Below are positions 1 to 7,146 of a stretch of DNA of 7,951 nucleotides, one piece after another. Numbering within the stretch: the first letter of the stretch is position 1; each line of letters starts with the position of its first letter. This DNA comes from an uncultured Corynebacterium sp. Its GTDB lineage: Bacteria > Actinomycetota > Actinomycetes > Mycobacteriales > Mycobacteriaceae. The position numbers and the translations under genes are program-made. Below the pieces are notes generated by a model, which saw only the letters and a list, made by a program, of their open reading frames with translations, was not told where the DNA came from and searched no databases. The stretch lies in the NCBI RefSeq assembly GCF_943914015.1, contig NZ_CALUAK010000003.1, positions 5,501 through 13,451 of the forward strand, read 5' to 3'.

Positions 1-732
1 GGCATGGAGATCTTGGATACCTGCCTTGACTGGCTGGAAAAGCGCATGCCCGACTTTGCCAAGATGCTCAACGACAACCCGGTGTTCAAGAAACGCTTCG
101 TCGACGTTTCTTACCTTGACCTCACCGGTTGCATGGCACTGGGAATCACCGGCCCGCGTCTCCGCGCCGCCGGTCTCAAGTGGGACCTGCGCAAGGCTGA
201 GCCGTGCCTCGGTTACGAGACCTACGACTTCGACGTTCCTGTATGGGACACGTGCGATGCCTACGGCGCCTACCGCGTCCGCCTGGCGGAGATGTTTGAG
301 TCCCTCAAGATTGCTCGCCAGTGCCGCGACCGGCTCGCCAAGACCGAGGGGCAGCCCTTTATGGTGCAGGACCCGAAGATTGCCCGCCCGGCGTACCTCA
401 AGGTGTACAAGGACGGCCAGGGCAACAGCTACGAGCACGTGAAGAACATCATGGGCCAGGACATGGAATCCCTCATTCACCACTTCAAGCTGGTGACCGA
501 AGGCTTCAAGGTGCCCGCCGGCCAGGCCTATGTGGAGCTGGAATCCCCGAAGGGAATCATCGGCTGCCACGTCGTTTCCGATGGAGGCACCCACCCCTAC
601 CGCGTCCACATGCGCGACCCTGCATTCCACGCCATCCAGGCGCTGCCCGCACTGTGTGAGGGTGGCATGCTCTCGGATGTTGTCGTAGCAATCAGTTCCA
701 TCGACCCCGTTCTTGGAGGTGTAGACCGGTGA
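1..732 (+). CDS. nuoD: NADH-quinone oxidoreductase subunit D, C-terminal part (5' end outside window)
   Basis: NuoD is the 49-kDa-type subunit of complex I. With NuoB and NuoH it forms the cavity where quinone is reduced by cluster N2, on the cytoplasmic side of the membrane. Only the last 243 codons are here, entered in frame at base 1; the ATG at base 4 is an internal Met, not a start. Recognisable blocks, counted from that Met, are GITGPRLRAAG (47-57), DLRK (61-64), YETYDFDVP (71-79), YRVRLAEM (90-97), VSDGGTHPYRVHMRD (191-205) and the C-terminal SIDPVLGGVDR (232-242). These match the hydrogenase-large-subunit-like fold of NuoD. The N-terminal quinone-site His and Tyr lie outside the window, and a fusion to NuoC cannot be judged. 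Several positions that are normally near-invariant differ: Ala in the YDRY-type motif, Ile after PKG, and Gly in GEVDR. The reading frame is intact, so I treat the gene as functional. The stop overlaps the nuoE start (GTGA). Confidence 0.97.
   Translation, partial: GMEILDTCLDWLEKRMPDFAKMLNDNPVFKKRFVDVSYLDLTGCMALGITGPRLRAAGLKWDLRKAEPCLGYETYDFDVPVWDTCDAYGAYRVRLAEMFESLKIARQCRDRLAKTEGQPFMVQDPKIARPAYLKVYKDGQGNSYEHVKNIMGQDMESLIHHFKLVTEGFKVPAGQAYVELESPKGIIGCHVVSDGGTHPYRVHMRDPAFHAIQALPALCEGGMLSDVVVAISSIDPVLGGVDR
715..719 (+). promoter_or_regulatory. Shine-Dalgarno sequence of nuoE
   Basis: GGAGG lies 9 nt before the GTG at 729 and supports that start for nuoE. It sits inside the last codons of nuoD, where GGA GGT encodes the two glycines of its C-terminal LGGVDR. 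Confidence 0.8.
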
Positions 733-1466
733 CCGACCACACGCCTCACCAACATTTTGAGGCACACTTCGGCGACGACGATCGCGTCGATCTCGCCGAT
801 ACCACTACTAACCTGACAGACGTAGATGTCGACGACCTCAAGGAGCTGGCCGGGCGGTACCCCAACCCCCAGTCCGCTCTGCTTCCCATGCTGCACCTCG
901 TGCAGAGCGTGGACGGCAAGGTCTCGGGCGAGGGCGTCCGCCACATCGCGTCCATCTTGCACATGACCGAGGCGCAGGTCATCGGAGTGGCCACGTTCTA
1001 CTCCATGTACCACACCCACGAGGTAGGAAAACACCTCGTGGGCGTCTGCACGTCTGCACTGTGCGCGACGATGGGCGGTGACATTATCTACGATGCGATG
1101 AAGCGTCACCTTCAGCTCGACGGTGACGAGGACACCACCAGCGATGGAATGTTCACCCTCGAGCGCATCGAATGCAACGCAGCCTGCGACTTCGCCCCCA
1201 TCTTGATGCTCAACTGGGAGTACATGGACAACATGACCCCCAAGAAGGCTATTGAGATTCTGGACAAGCTGCGCGCGAACCAGGAGGTCTCCTCCACGCG
1301 CGGCCCGAAGATCACCAGCTGGCGCGACAGCGAACGCGTGCTCGCCGGATTCTACGACGGACGCACCGACGAAGGCCCGGCGGCAGGACCTGCCAGCCTC
1401 CGTGGCCTCGAGCTTGCCGACGGCTACACCTACGACGAGACGGTGGGAGGTGGAGACCGTGACTAG
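729..1466 (+). CDS. nuoE: NADH-quinone oxidoreductase subunit E ([2Fe-2S] N1a subunit)
   Basis: NuoE is the 24-kDa-type subunit. It carries the thioredoxin-fold [2Fe-2S] cluster N1a beside the FMN of NuoF in the NADH-oxidising tip of complex I. The protein is 245 aa. A helical N-terminal region (about 33-100) contains the family block GVATFYSMY (86-94). The cluster ligands are Cys107, Cys112, Cys149 and Cys153 (C-x4-C-x36-C-x3-C, in GVCTSALC and CNAAC), so the full set is present. After the fold ends near residue 182 there is a tail of about 60 residues rich in Gly, Asp and Arg, including LAGFYDGRTDEGPAAGPASL. From memory this kind of tail is typical of actinobacterial NuoE and longer than in E. 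coli. The GTG start overlaps the nuoD stop by 4 bp and has GGAGG 9 nt upstream, pointing to translational coupling. The last 8 bp overlap nuoF. Confidence 0.97.
   Translation: MTDHTPHQHFEAHFGDDDRVDLADTTTNLTDVDVDDLKELAGRYPNPQSALLPMLHLVQSVDGKVSGEGVRHIASILHMTEAQVIGVATFYSMYHTHEVGKHLVGVCTSALCATMGGDIIYDAMKRHLQLDGDEDTTSDGMFTLERIECNAACDFAPILMLNWEYMDNMTPKKAIEILDKLRANQEVSSTRGPKITSWRDSERVLAGFYDGRTDEGPAAGPASLRGLELADGYTYDETVGGGDRD
1445..1450 (+). promoter_or_regulatory. Shine-Dalgarno sequence of nuoF
   Basis: GGGAGG lies 8 nt before the GTG at 1459. It selects this GTG as the nuoF start rather than the in-frame ATG at 1252, which lies deep inside nuoE. It is encoded within the Gly-Gly-Gly near the end of NuoE. 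Confidence 0.8.
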
Positions 1467-2814
1467 CCCGAATACCGATCAGGTGGGCGTCGACAAGCCA
1501 AAGAGCTTGAAGATCACACCGATCCTGTCCGCGAACTGGGGCGACCCCACACCGTGGAAGATTGAGAGCTACGAAAAGCGCGGTGGCTACCAGGCGCTGC
1601 GCACGGCCTTGTCCATGGAGCCTAAGGAGCTCGTTGACCTCGTCCTCGAGTCCGGGTTGCGCGGCCGTGGTGGCGCCGGATTCCCCGTGGGCAGGAAGTG
1701 GTCCTTCGTGCCCGTGGACAACCCGAAGCCCAAGTACCTCGTGGTCAACGGCGACGAGAGTGAGCCCGGCACGTGTAAGGATATGCCACTGCTCATGGCC
1801 ACGCCCCACACGTTGGTAGAAGGCGCAATCATCTCCTGTCTCGCGTTCCATTCCGAGCACGCCTTCATCTACCTCCGCGGCGAGGTCGTACACATCGCCC
1901 GCCGCCTGCAGGCAGCCATTGAGGAGGCCTACCGCAAGGGCTACGCCGGTGAGAACATCATGGGCTCCGGCAAGACCGTGCACGTTCAGGTGCACTCCGG
2001 TGCCGGCGCCTACATCTGTGGTGAGGAAACCGCACTCCTCGATTCCCTCGAGGGCAAGCGTGGCCACCCGCGTCTGCGCCCGCCGTTCCCCGCAGTGGAA
2101 GGCTTGTACGCCTCCCCCACGGTGATTAACAACGTGGAATCCATCTCCTCCGTACCCGCCATCGTGCGCAACGGTGCCGAGTGGTACACCCGTGTCGGCA
2201 CCGAAAAGTCGAAGGGTGCAACCATTTACTCCCTGTCCGGGCACATCAAGAAGCCCGGCCAGTACGAGGCCCCACTGGGCATCACCCTGCGGGAGCTCAT
2301 CGACATGGCTGGCGGGATGCGCGAGGGCCATACCCTCAAGTACTTCACCCCCGGCGGCTCGTCCACGCAGATGCTGACCGCAGAGCACCTCGATGTGCCC
2401 CTCGATTACGAGGCGCTGCGCGAGGCCGGCTCCATGCTCGGCACGAAGGCTCTCCAAATCTTCGACGACACCACCTCCGTGGTGCGTACCACCACTCGCT
2501 TCGTGGAGTTTTACAAGCACGAGTCCTGTGGCAAATGCACCCCCTGCCGCGAAGGCACGTGGTGGCTCCTGCAGCTCCTGCAGCGCCTCGAGCGCGGCGA
2601 GGGCAAGCCAGGCGATGTGGACAAGCTGATATCCATCTGCGACCACATCGGTGGCCGCAGCTTCTGTGCTCTTGCCGACGGCGCCGTCGCGTGCGTCACC
2701 AGTGCGGTTGCGAACTTCCGCGAGGAGTTCGAGGCCGGCTACACCACGCCCGCGTGGGAGCTGTTCCCGTACGAAAAGAGCGCCATCTTTGATGACAAGG
2801 AGATGCTGTCATGA
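1459..2814 (+). CDS. nuoF: NADH-quinone oxidoreductase subunit F (NADH/FMN-binding, N3 subunit)
   Basis: NuoF is the 51-kDa-type flavoprotein. It oxidises NADH at FMN and passes electrons through [4Fe-4S] cluster N3 to the NuoG chain. From the GTG at 1459 the product is 451 aa, the usual size. The frame stays open upstream to an ATG at 1252, but that stretch lies over nuoE and lacks family sequence. Visible motifs are the glycine-rich FMN/NADH loop GLRGRGGAGFPVGRKW (66-81), the nucleotide-site block NGDESEPGTCKD (97-108), GAYICGEETALLDSLEG (183-199), and the N3 site SCGKCTPCREGT with Cys357, Cys360 and Cys363 plus Cys403 in GRSFCALAD. The DESEPG acidic residues needed at the NADH site are intact. 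Many family members have Phe-Lys-Asp-Arg where this protein has CKDM; I recall the Cys variant from mycobacterial NuoF. The gene overlaps nuoE by 8 bp and nuoG by 4 bp (ATGA). Confidence 0.97.
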   Translation: MTSPNTDQVGVDKPKSLKITPILSANWGDPTPWKIESYEKRGGYQALRTALSMEPKELVDLVLESGLRGRGGAGFPVGRKWSFVPVDNPKPKYLVVNGDESEPGTCKDMPLLMATPHTLVEGAIISCLAFHSEHAFIYLRGEVVHIARRLQAAIEEAYRKGYAGENIMGSGKTVHVQVHSGAGAYICGEETALLDSLEGKRGHPRLRPPFPAVEGLYASPTVINNVESISSVPAIVRNGAEWYTRVGTEKSKGATIYSLSGHIKKPGQYEAPLGITLRELIDMAGGMREGHTLKYFTPGGSSTQMLTAEHLDVPLDYEALREAGSMLGTKALQIFDDTTSVVRTTTRFVEFYKHESCGKCTPCREGTWWLLQLLQRLERGEGKPGDVDKLISICDHIGGRSFCALADGAVACVTSAVANFREEFEAGYTTPAWELFPYEKSAIFDDKEMLS

Positions 2815-5186
2815 CCGACAAGGTAACCGACAAGAAGGCTGAGGCAGCGGCTGTGGATGCCGTTGAGACAGTCACCTTGGAAATCGATGGCAAACAGGTC
2901 ACCGTGCCAAAGGGCACCGTCGTGATCCGCGCCGCCGAGAAACTCGGCATCGATGTCCCCCGCTTCTGCGATCACCCCGGCCTCGAGCCCATCGCCGCCT
3001 GCCGCCAGTGCATGGTGGATGTTCCCGATGCCGGCAACGGTCGCGGATTCCCCAAGCCGCAGGCTTCCTGCTCGCTGGAAGCGCAAGACGGCATGGTGGT
3101 CAAAACGCAGTACACCTCCGACCTTGCTCGCGACGCGCAGCAAGGCATCATGGAACTTCTCCTGGTCAACCACCCGCTCGACTGCCCCATCTGCGATAAG
3201 GGTGGCGAATGCCCGCTGCAGAACCAGGCCATGAGCGCCGGTCAGGGCGCTACCCGTTTCGATCTGGAAAAGCGCGAGTTCCCGAAGCCGATTGACCTCG
3301 TCTCCGGCGTGCTGCTGGACCGCGAGCGCTGCATCATGTGTACGCGTTGCGTCCGGTTCCAGGAGCAGGTCGCCGGCGATCCGTGCATTGCCAAGGCGGA
3401 ACGTGGTGCCGAGGAACAGATCCTCGCGGACCCCGCCTCCGATGCCGGCAGTTACTTCATGGGCAACACCGTGCAGATCTGCCCCGTTGGTGCACTCACC
3501 AGCTCCGATTACCGCTTCCAGGCTCGCCCGTTCGACCTCGTGTCCACGGACACTACCTGTGAGCACTGCGCTGTCGGCTGTGCGCTGCGTGTCGATCACC
3601 GCCACGGCAAGATCACGCGTCGGCTCGCCGGCGAGGACATGGATGTGAACCAGGAGTGGAGCTGTGACAAGGGTCGCTACGGCTACCGTTACGGTCTGCA
3701 GGAGTTCCGCCTCACCACCCCGCTTGTTCGTCGGGACGGCACGCTGACGGAGGCTTCCTGGACGGAGGCTCTGCAGGCCGCCGCCGAGGGTCTTACTCGC
3801 GCCGAGGGTGCTACGGCGGTTATCGCTCCGAACGCTGCAACGGTGGAAAACACTGCGGCTTACAGGGCGTTCGCCCAGAAGGGCCTCGGCACGGCCTCCA
3901 TCGATTTTCGCACGGATGCGGCAACCGATGAGGAAGCAGCCTTCCTTGCCACGCACGTCGTCGGCAAGGATGGGGTCACCTTCGCTGATCTCAATGACGC
4001 GGCTCGCGTCATCCTCGTGGCCTTTGACCCCGAGGATGAAGCCGGCGTGTTCTACCTCCGCCTCCGCGATGCCCACCGCAAGCACGGCACGGAGATCGTG
4101 ACTGTTGCCAGCCACGTCTCCATCGGCACAGCCAAGCTGGAGGCCACGCACGTGGCCGCCCGCCCCGGCGAGGAAGCCGACGCCCTGCGTGGCATCGACG
4201 GCGTGGATGGTGACACCGTCATCCTCGTCGGCCAGCGTGCAGCCCGCACCCCGGGTCTGCTCACCGCCGTTGCGGATGTCGCTAAGTCGAGCGGCGCGCG
4301 GATGGCGTGGGTACCTGCCCATGCCGGTGACCGTGGCGCATTGGAAGCTGGCGTGCTGCCTGCTGAGGGCGGAAAGAGCACCCCGGAGATCCTCGCTGCT
4401 GCACGCAACGGTGGCATCCGCGGTCTTGTCCTTGGCGAGTTCGACGAGCGCGACTACACCGATCAGGCGGGTCTCTTTGCCGCGGCCGATGCTGCCTTTA
4501 CCGTGCAGCTCGCTCACCGTCGCACGGCGGTCTCCGAGCATGCTGATGTGGTCTTCCCTGTGGCTCTCATGAGCCAGGTCAACGGCCACGTCATGAACTG
4601 GGAGGGCCGCTGGCGCGGAGTCCGCACACTCGACGGCGTGAAGGTTGCGGCAATGAGCGACCGCAAGGTACTGCTCAGCCTCGCTCGCGTCCTCGGTGCC
4701 GACCTCGAGTTGCCCAGCAACCGTGACCTGGTGGCGGGTATGCGTCGGGAAGCCCCGGCCGTATACGCGCCGCAAGCCACCGCTGCGACCGGCGTGACCG
4801 GTGCCCCACAGGGTGAAGGGCTCATCCTTGACACCTGGCCGGAGCTTATGGGTGAATCCGAGGCGCTGGCAGAGACCACCTTCGTGGGCTCGGATCGCCG
4901 GCGCGGGCACGGCCGCATCAGCCCCGCCACCGCGGATGCGCTCGGCATCCACCACTGCACTGGGTGCGGTGGCCACTCCTCTATCGAGCTGACCGTGGGT
5001 GACACCACCGTCACTCTCCCCGTCACCGTTTGGCCCACGATGCTTGACGACGTCGTGTGGGTGCCATCCAACGCACCTGCCACCGTCCCGGTTCCCCTCG
5101 CGGGAGCAACGCGGGTCCGCGTGACAGCCGCGCAGACGCCTCATGCAGACGGCACGCGGCAGGACCAAGAAACGATTGGAAGGTAA
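2811..5186 (+). CDS. nuoG: NADH-quinone oxidoreductase subunit G (iron-sulfur chain, molybdopterin-oxidoreductase-like)
   Basis: NuoG is the largest peripheral-arm subunit (791 aa here, close to actinobacterial homologues from memory). It conducts electrons from N3 towards NuoI. The N-terminal ferredoxin domain has Cys53, Cys64, Cys67 and Cys87 for [2Fe-2S] N1b. His121, Cys125, Cys128 and Cys134 (HPLDCPICDKGGEC) form the His-ligated N5 site. Cys174, Cys177, Cys180 and Cys224 form N4 (CIMCTRC and later QICPVGAL). Cys250, Cys253, Cys257 and Cys285 form the off-path cluster N7, which many NuoG proteins lack. From about residue 298 comes a cofactor-less molybdopterin-oxidoreductase-like region, with SEHADVVFPVALMSQVNGHV at 575-594. 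Near its C-terminus is an unusual HHCTGCGGH (714-722). The ATG overlaps the nuoF stop, with AAGGAG (2797-2802) 8 nt upstream. The first residues repeat TDK twice (TDKVTDK), encoded by a 9-nt direct repeat. The TAA stop is followed by a 5-bp gap to nuoH. Confidence 0.97.
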   Translation: MTDKVTDKKAEAAAVDAVETVTLEIDGKQVTVPKGTVVIRAAEKLGIDVPRFCDHPGLEPIAACRQCMVDVPDAGNGRGFPKPQASCSLEAQDGMVVKTQYTSDLARDAQQGIMELLLVNHPLDCPICDKGGECPLQNQAMSAGQGATRFDLEKREFPKPIDLVSGVLLDRERCIMCTRCVRFQEQVAGDPCIAKAERGAEEQILADPASDAGSYFMGNTVQICPVGALTSSDYRFQARPFDLVSTDTTCEHCAVGCALRVDHRHGKITRRLAGEDMDVNQEWSCDKGRYGYRYGLQEFRLTTPLVRRDGTLTEASWTEALQAAAEGLTRAEGATAVIAPNAATVENTAAYRAFAQKGLGTASIDFRTDAATDEEAAFLATHVVGKDGVTFADLNDAARVILVAFDPEDEAGVFYLRLRDAHRKHGTEIVTVASHVSIGTAKLEATHVAARPGEEADALRGIDGVDGDTVILVGQRAARTPGLLTAVADVAKSSGARMAWVPAHAGDRGALEAGVLPAEGGKSTPEILAAARNGGIRGLVLGEFDERDYTDQAGLFAAADAAFTVQLAHRRTAVSEHADVVFPVALMSQVNGHVMNWEGRWRGVRTLDGVKVAAMSDRKVLLSLARVLGADLELPSNRDLVAGMRREAPAVYAPQATAATGVTGAPQGEGLILDTWPELMGESEALAETTFVGSDRRRGHGRISPATADALGIHHCTGCGGHSSIELTVGDTTVTLPVTVWPTMLDDVVWVPSNAPATVPVPLAGATRVRVTAAQTPHADGTRQDQETIGR
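5178..5183 (+). promoter_or_regulatory. Shine-Dalgarno sequence of nuoH
   Basis: GGAAGG directly precedes the nuoG TAA and lies 8 nt before the GTG at 5192. It supports that GTG over the in-frame ATG at 5057, which is inside nuoG and would add 45 residues without membrane or NuoH character. Confidence 0.75.
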
Positions 5187-5191
5187 AACCC

Positions 5192-6532
5192 GTGATTGAA
5201 AACGAAATCGGGCTATGGGGCGACCCATGGTGGCTGATTTTGATCAAAGCCATCATATTTTTTGCCCTGCCGCTCCTCATGGCCATCGTTACCGTGTGGT
5301 ACGAACGCCGCCTCCTGGCGTTCATGCAGAGCCGCCTCGGCCCCAACATGGCCGGCCCCATCGGCCTCTTGCAGCCGATGTCCGACGGTGTGAAGACCAT
5401 CTTCAAGGAAGACTTCATGCCCAAGGGCGTGGACAAGTTCGTGTTCACGCTTGCCCCGTTCATTACCGGTACCGCCGCGTTCACCACGTGGTCGGTGCTG
5501 CCCCTTGGCGGCACAGTGACCATCTTCGGCCATGAAACACAGCTGCAAAACGGTGACCTTCCCGTCGCCGTGCTGTTCATCCTCGCTGTTGCCGGCCTTG
5601 GTACCTACGGCCTGGTGCTCGCCGGCTGGTCGTCGACATCGCGCTACTCCCTGCTCGGTGGTTTGCGCGCCGCAGCCCAGATGATCTCCTACGAAATCTC
5701 CATGGGTCTTGCTGTCGTCGCCGTCGTCCTTGTAGCCGGCACGATGAGCACGCTGGGCATCGTTGAGGCACAGAGTGAGACGCTCACCCTGTTCGGCTGG
5801 AACTCCCCGTTCCCGGCCTGGAACTTCCTCATCCTCATGCCGGCGTTCCTCATCTTCTGCGTCACCATGTTGGCGGAGGCCAACCGCGCACCGTTTGATA
5901 TGCCGGAGTGTGAATCGGAGCTCGTCGGCGGCTACGGCACCGACTACTCGGGCTTCCGCTTCGCTATGTTCTACCTCGGCGAGTACATGAACATGGGCAC
6001 GCTGAGCGCCATCTGCGCAACGCTGTTCCTCGGCGGGTTCCACGCACCGTGGCCGCTCAACGGGACGGCACTCGACGGTGGCTGGTGGGGCATCATGTGG
6101 TTCATCATCAAGGTGGCCATCATGCTGTTCTTCTTCATCTGGGTGCGCGCCACAGTACCTCGTTACCGCTACGACCAGCTGATGGACGTGGGTTGGAAGA
6201 CGCTTCTGCCCCTCGCCCTCGGGTTCCTCATGGTCGAGGCCATCTACCTGAAGGCCCGCCAGCTTTCTGCACCGGATTCGATCCTGCGCGATGACGCAAC
6301 GCTTCTGGCCCTGGTTGTTGTCTTCCTCATCGTCGCCTACATCGTCCTCGCGGTACAGCGCCAGGCAACAGAGCGAAAGCTCGCCACCCCGTACCGCGTC
6401 CGCAACATCGCCAACCTGAATCCCACCATCTTCCCGCTGCCTGAGCTGGACGGGAAGAAGTTCGGGACCCCCGATGGCGAATACGACACAGCCACCCTGA
6501 CCACATCCGCGCGAAAGAAGGAATTGTCATGA
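5192..6532 (+). CDS. nuoH: NADH-quinone oxidoreductase subunit H (membrane subunit at the quinone cavity)
   Basis: NuoH (ND1 family) joins the membrane arm to NuoB/NuoD and lines the quinone tunnel and the start of the proton path. From the GTG at 5192 the product is 446 aa, beginning MIENEIGLWGDPWW. Hydrophobic spans lie at roughly 14-36, 83-105, 124-146, 168-186, 209-228, 266-284, 298-320, 335-352 and 368-387. The first cytoplasmic loop has the family block YERRLLAFMQSRLGPN (37-52), followed by QPMSDGVKTIFKED (61-74). The acidic loop between spans 5 and 6 reads AEANRAPFDMPECESELVGG (228-247), then TDYSGFRFAMFYLGEY (250-265). The usual Glu of the TEYS motif is Asp251, and EAE has become ECE (Cys240). 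A hydrophilic tail of about 58 residues follows the last span, longer than in the 325-aa E. coli protein; its role is unknown. The stop overlaps nuoI by 4 bp (ATGA). Confidence 0.97.
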   Translation: MIENEIGLWGDPWWLILIKAIIFFALPLLMAIVTVWYERRLLAFMQSRLGPNMAGPIGLLQPMSDGVKTIFKEDFMPKGVDKFVFTLAPFITGTAAFTTWSVLPLGGTVTIFGHETQLQNGDLPVAVLFILAVAGLGTYGLVLAGWSSTSRYSLLGGLRAAAQMISYEISMGLAVVAVVLVAGTMSTLGIVEAQSETLTLFGWNSPFPAWNFLILMPAFLIFCVTMLAEANRAPFDMPECESELVGGYGTDYSGFRFAMFYLGEYMNMGTLSAICATLFLGGFHAPWPLNGTALDGGWWGIMWFIIKVAIMLFFFIWVRATVPRYRYDQLMDVGWKTLLPLALGFLMVEAIYLKARQLSAPDSILRDDATLLALVVVFLIVAYIVLAVQRQATERKLATPYRVRNIANLNPTIFPLPELDGKKFGTPDGEYDTATLTTSARKKELS

Positions 6533-7146
6533 GTATCTTCTCCCGCTGGAGGGGAATGGCAGTGACGTTCGGAGCCATGTTCCGAGAGAAGTCCACTGTC
6601 AACTATCCAAAGAAGCCTGCCGAGACCAATCCCCGGTTCCACGGCAAGCACCAACTCAACCGCTGGCCGGATGGGTTGGAAAAATGCGTGGGATGCGAGC
6701 TGTGCGCCTGGGCGTGCCCCGCGGATGCCATACGCGTGGAGGCAGCTGAAAACACCGAGGAGGAGCGCTACTCCCCCGGTGAGCGCTACGGCAAGGTCTA
6801 CGAGATCAACTACCTGCGCTGCATCTTCTGTGGCATGTGCATCGAAGCCTGCCCGACCCGTGCACTCACGATGACCAACGAGTTTGAGCTCGCCAACGTC
6901 TCCCGTGAAGCACTCATCTTTGGCAAGGACAAGCTGCTTGCCCCGCTGGAGGAAGGCATGGAGGAACCGCCACACCCACGCCGGCTTGCCGACGACGAGC
7001 GTGGCTACTTCCTCGGTCTGCCCACCTCCCCCGGCGCGGACATCGCTGTGGATCCGAAGAAGGACACCGCACCGCAGTCCGCCCAGGACGTCGCTGATGC
7101 CACCGAGGCAACGAGCACGTCCACCCAGGAGGAGGCTGCACGATGA
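6529..7146 (+). CDS. nuoI: NADH-quinone oxidoreductase subunit I (2x[4Fe-4S] ferredoxin subunit)
   Basis: NuoI (TYKY type, 205 aa) holds the two [4Fe-4S] clusters N6a and N6b that carry electrons from NuoG to N2 in NuoB. It sits on the cytoplasmic face next to NuoH. The two ferredoxin motifs are complete: CVGCELCAWACP with Cys53, 56, 59 and 63, and CIFCGMCIEACP with Cys98, 101, 104 and 108. The N-terminal helix WRGMAVTFGAMFREKSTVNY (7-26) matches the amphipathic membrane-surface segment of the family. Beyond about residue 150 is a tail of low complexity, rich in Ala, Thr, Ser, Glu and Asp, ending STSTQEEAAR; this is longer than in E. coli NuoI (about 180 aa) and probably disordered. The ATG at 6529 overlaps the nuoH stop (ATGA), with AAGGAA (6518-6523) 5 nt upstream. 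The final codons also carry the nuoJ ribosome binding site. Confidence 0.97.
   Translation: MSIFSRWRGMAVTFGAMFREKSTVNYPKKPAETNPRFHGKHQLNRWPDGLEKCVGCELCAWACPADAIRVEAAENTEEERYSPGERYGKVYEINYLRCIFCGMCIEACPTRALTMTNEFELANVSREALIFGKDKLLAPLEEGMEEPPHPRRLADDERGYFLGLPTSPGADIAVDPKKDTAPQSAQDVADATEATSTSTQEEAAR
7127..7135 (+). promoter_or_regulatory. Shine-Dalgarno sequence of nuoJ
   Basis: AGGAGGAGG within the end of nuoI lies 7 nt before the ATG at 7143 and 10 nt before the second ATG at 7146. The spacing and the ATGA overlap with the nuoI stop favour 7143. Confidence 0.75.

Noticed and set aside
1252..1458. N-terminal extension of NuoF to an in-frame ATG
   Set aside because: The extension lies wholly over nuoE in another frame and reads as Arg/Ser/Thr/Ala-rich shadow sequence. 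The GTG at 1459 with GGGAGG upstream gives a normal-length NuoF.
1312..2646. A 444-codon open frame on the minus strand, opposite nuoF
   Set aside because: This is the same GC-bias shadow effect, with no recognised domain and opposite conserved NuoF motifs.
2814..2834. 9-nt direct repeat ACCGACAAG at the nuoG start
   Set aside because: It is short, in frame and encodes TDK twice. It is compatible with a small local duplication in a variable N-terminus, and nothing suggests a regulatory role.
1168..4695. Recurrent CCTCGAG words across nuoE, nuoF and nuoG
   Set aside because: Most fall on Leu-Glu codon pairs (CTC GAG) in frame and reflect codon preference. Spacing is irregular, so I do not read them as an operator or repeat family.
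5057..5191. N-terminal extension of NuoH to an in-frame ATG
   Set aside because: It overlaps the nuoG coding end, has no hydrophobic or NuoH-like sequence, and the GTG at 5192 has a good ribosome binding site.
2739..5228. An 829-codon open frame on the minus strand, covering all of nuoG
   Set aside because: It is antisense to a clearly conserved gene and in register with its GC-rich third positions, which removes stop codons on the opposite strand. The translation is a mix of Gly, Ala, Val, His, Arg and Asp with no recognisable domain. Its length is striking, but codon bias explains it.
7081..7140. Low-complexity end of nuoI considered as a frameshifted tail
   Set aside because: The frame stays in line with the nuoJ ATGA overlap and carries the nuoJ ribosome binding site, so it is the normal gene end.
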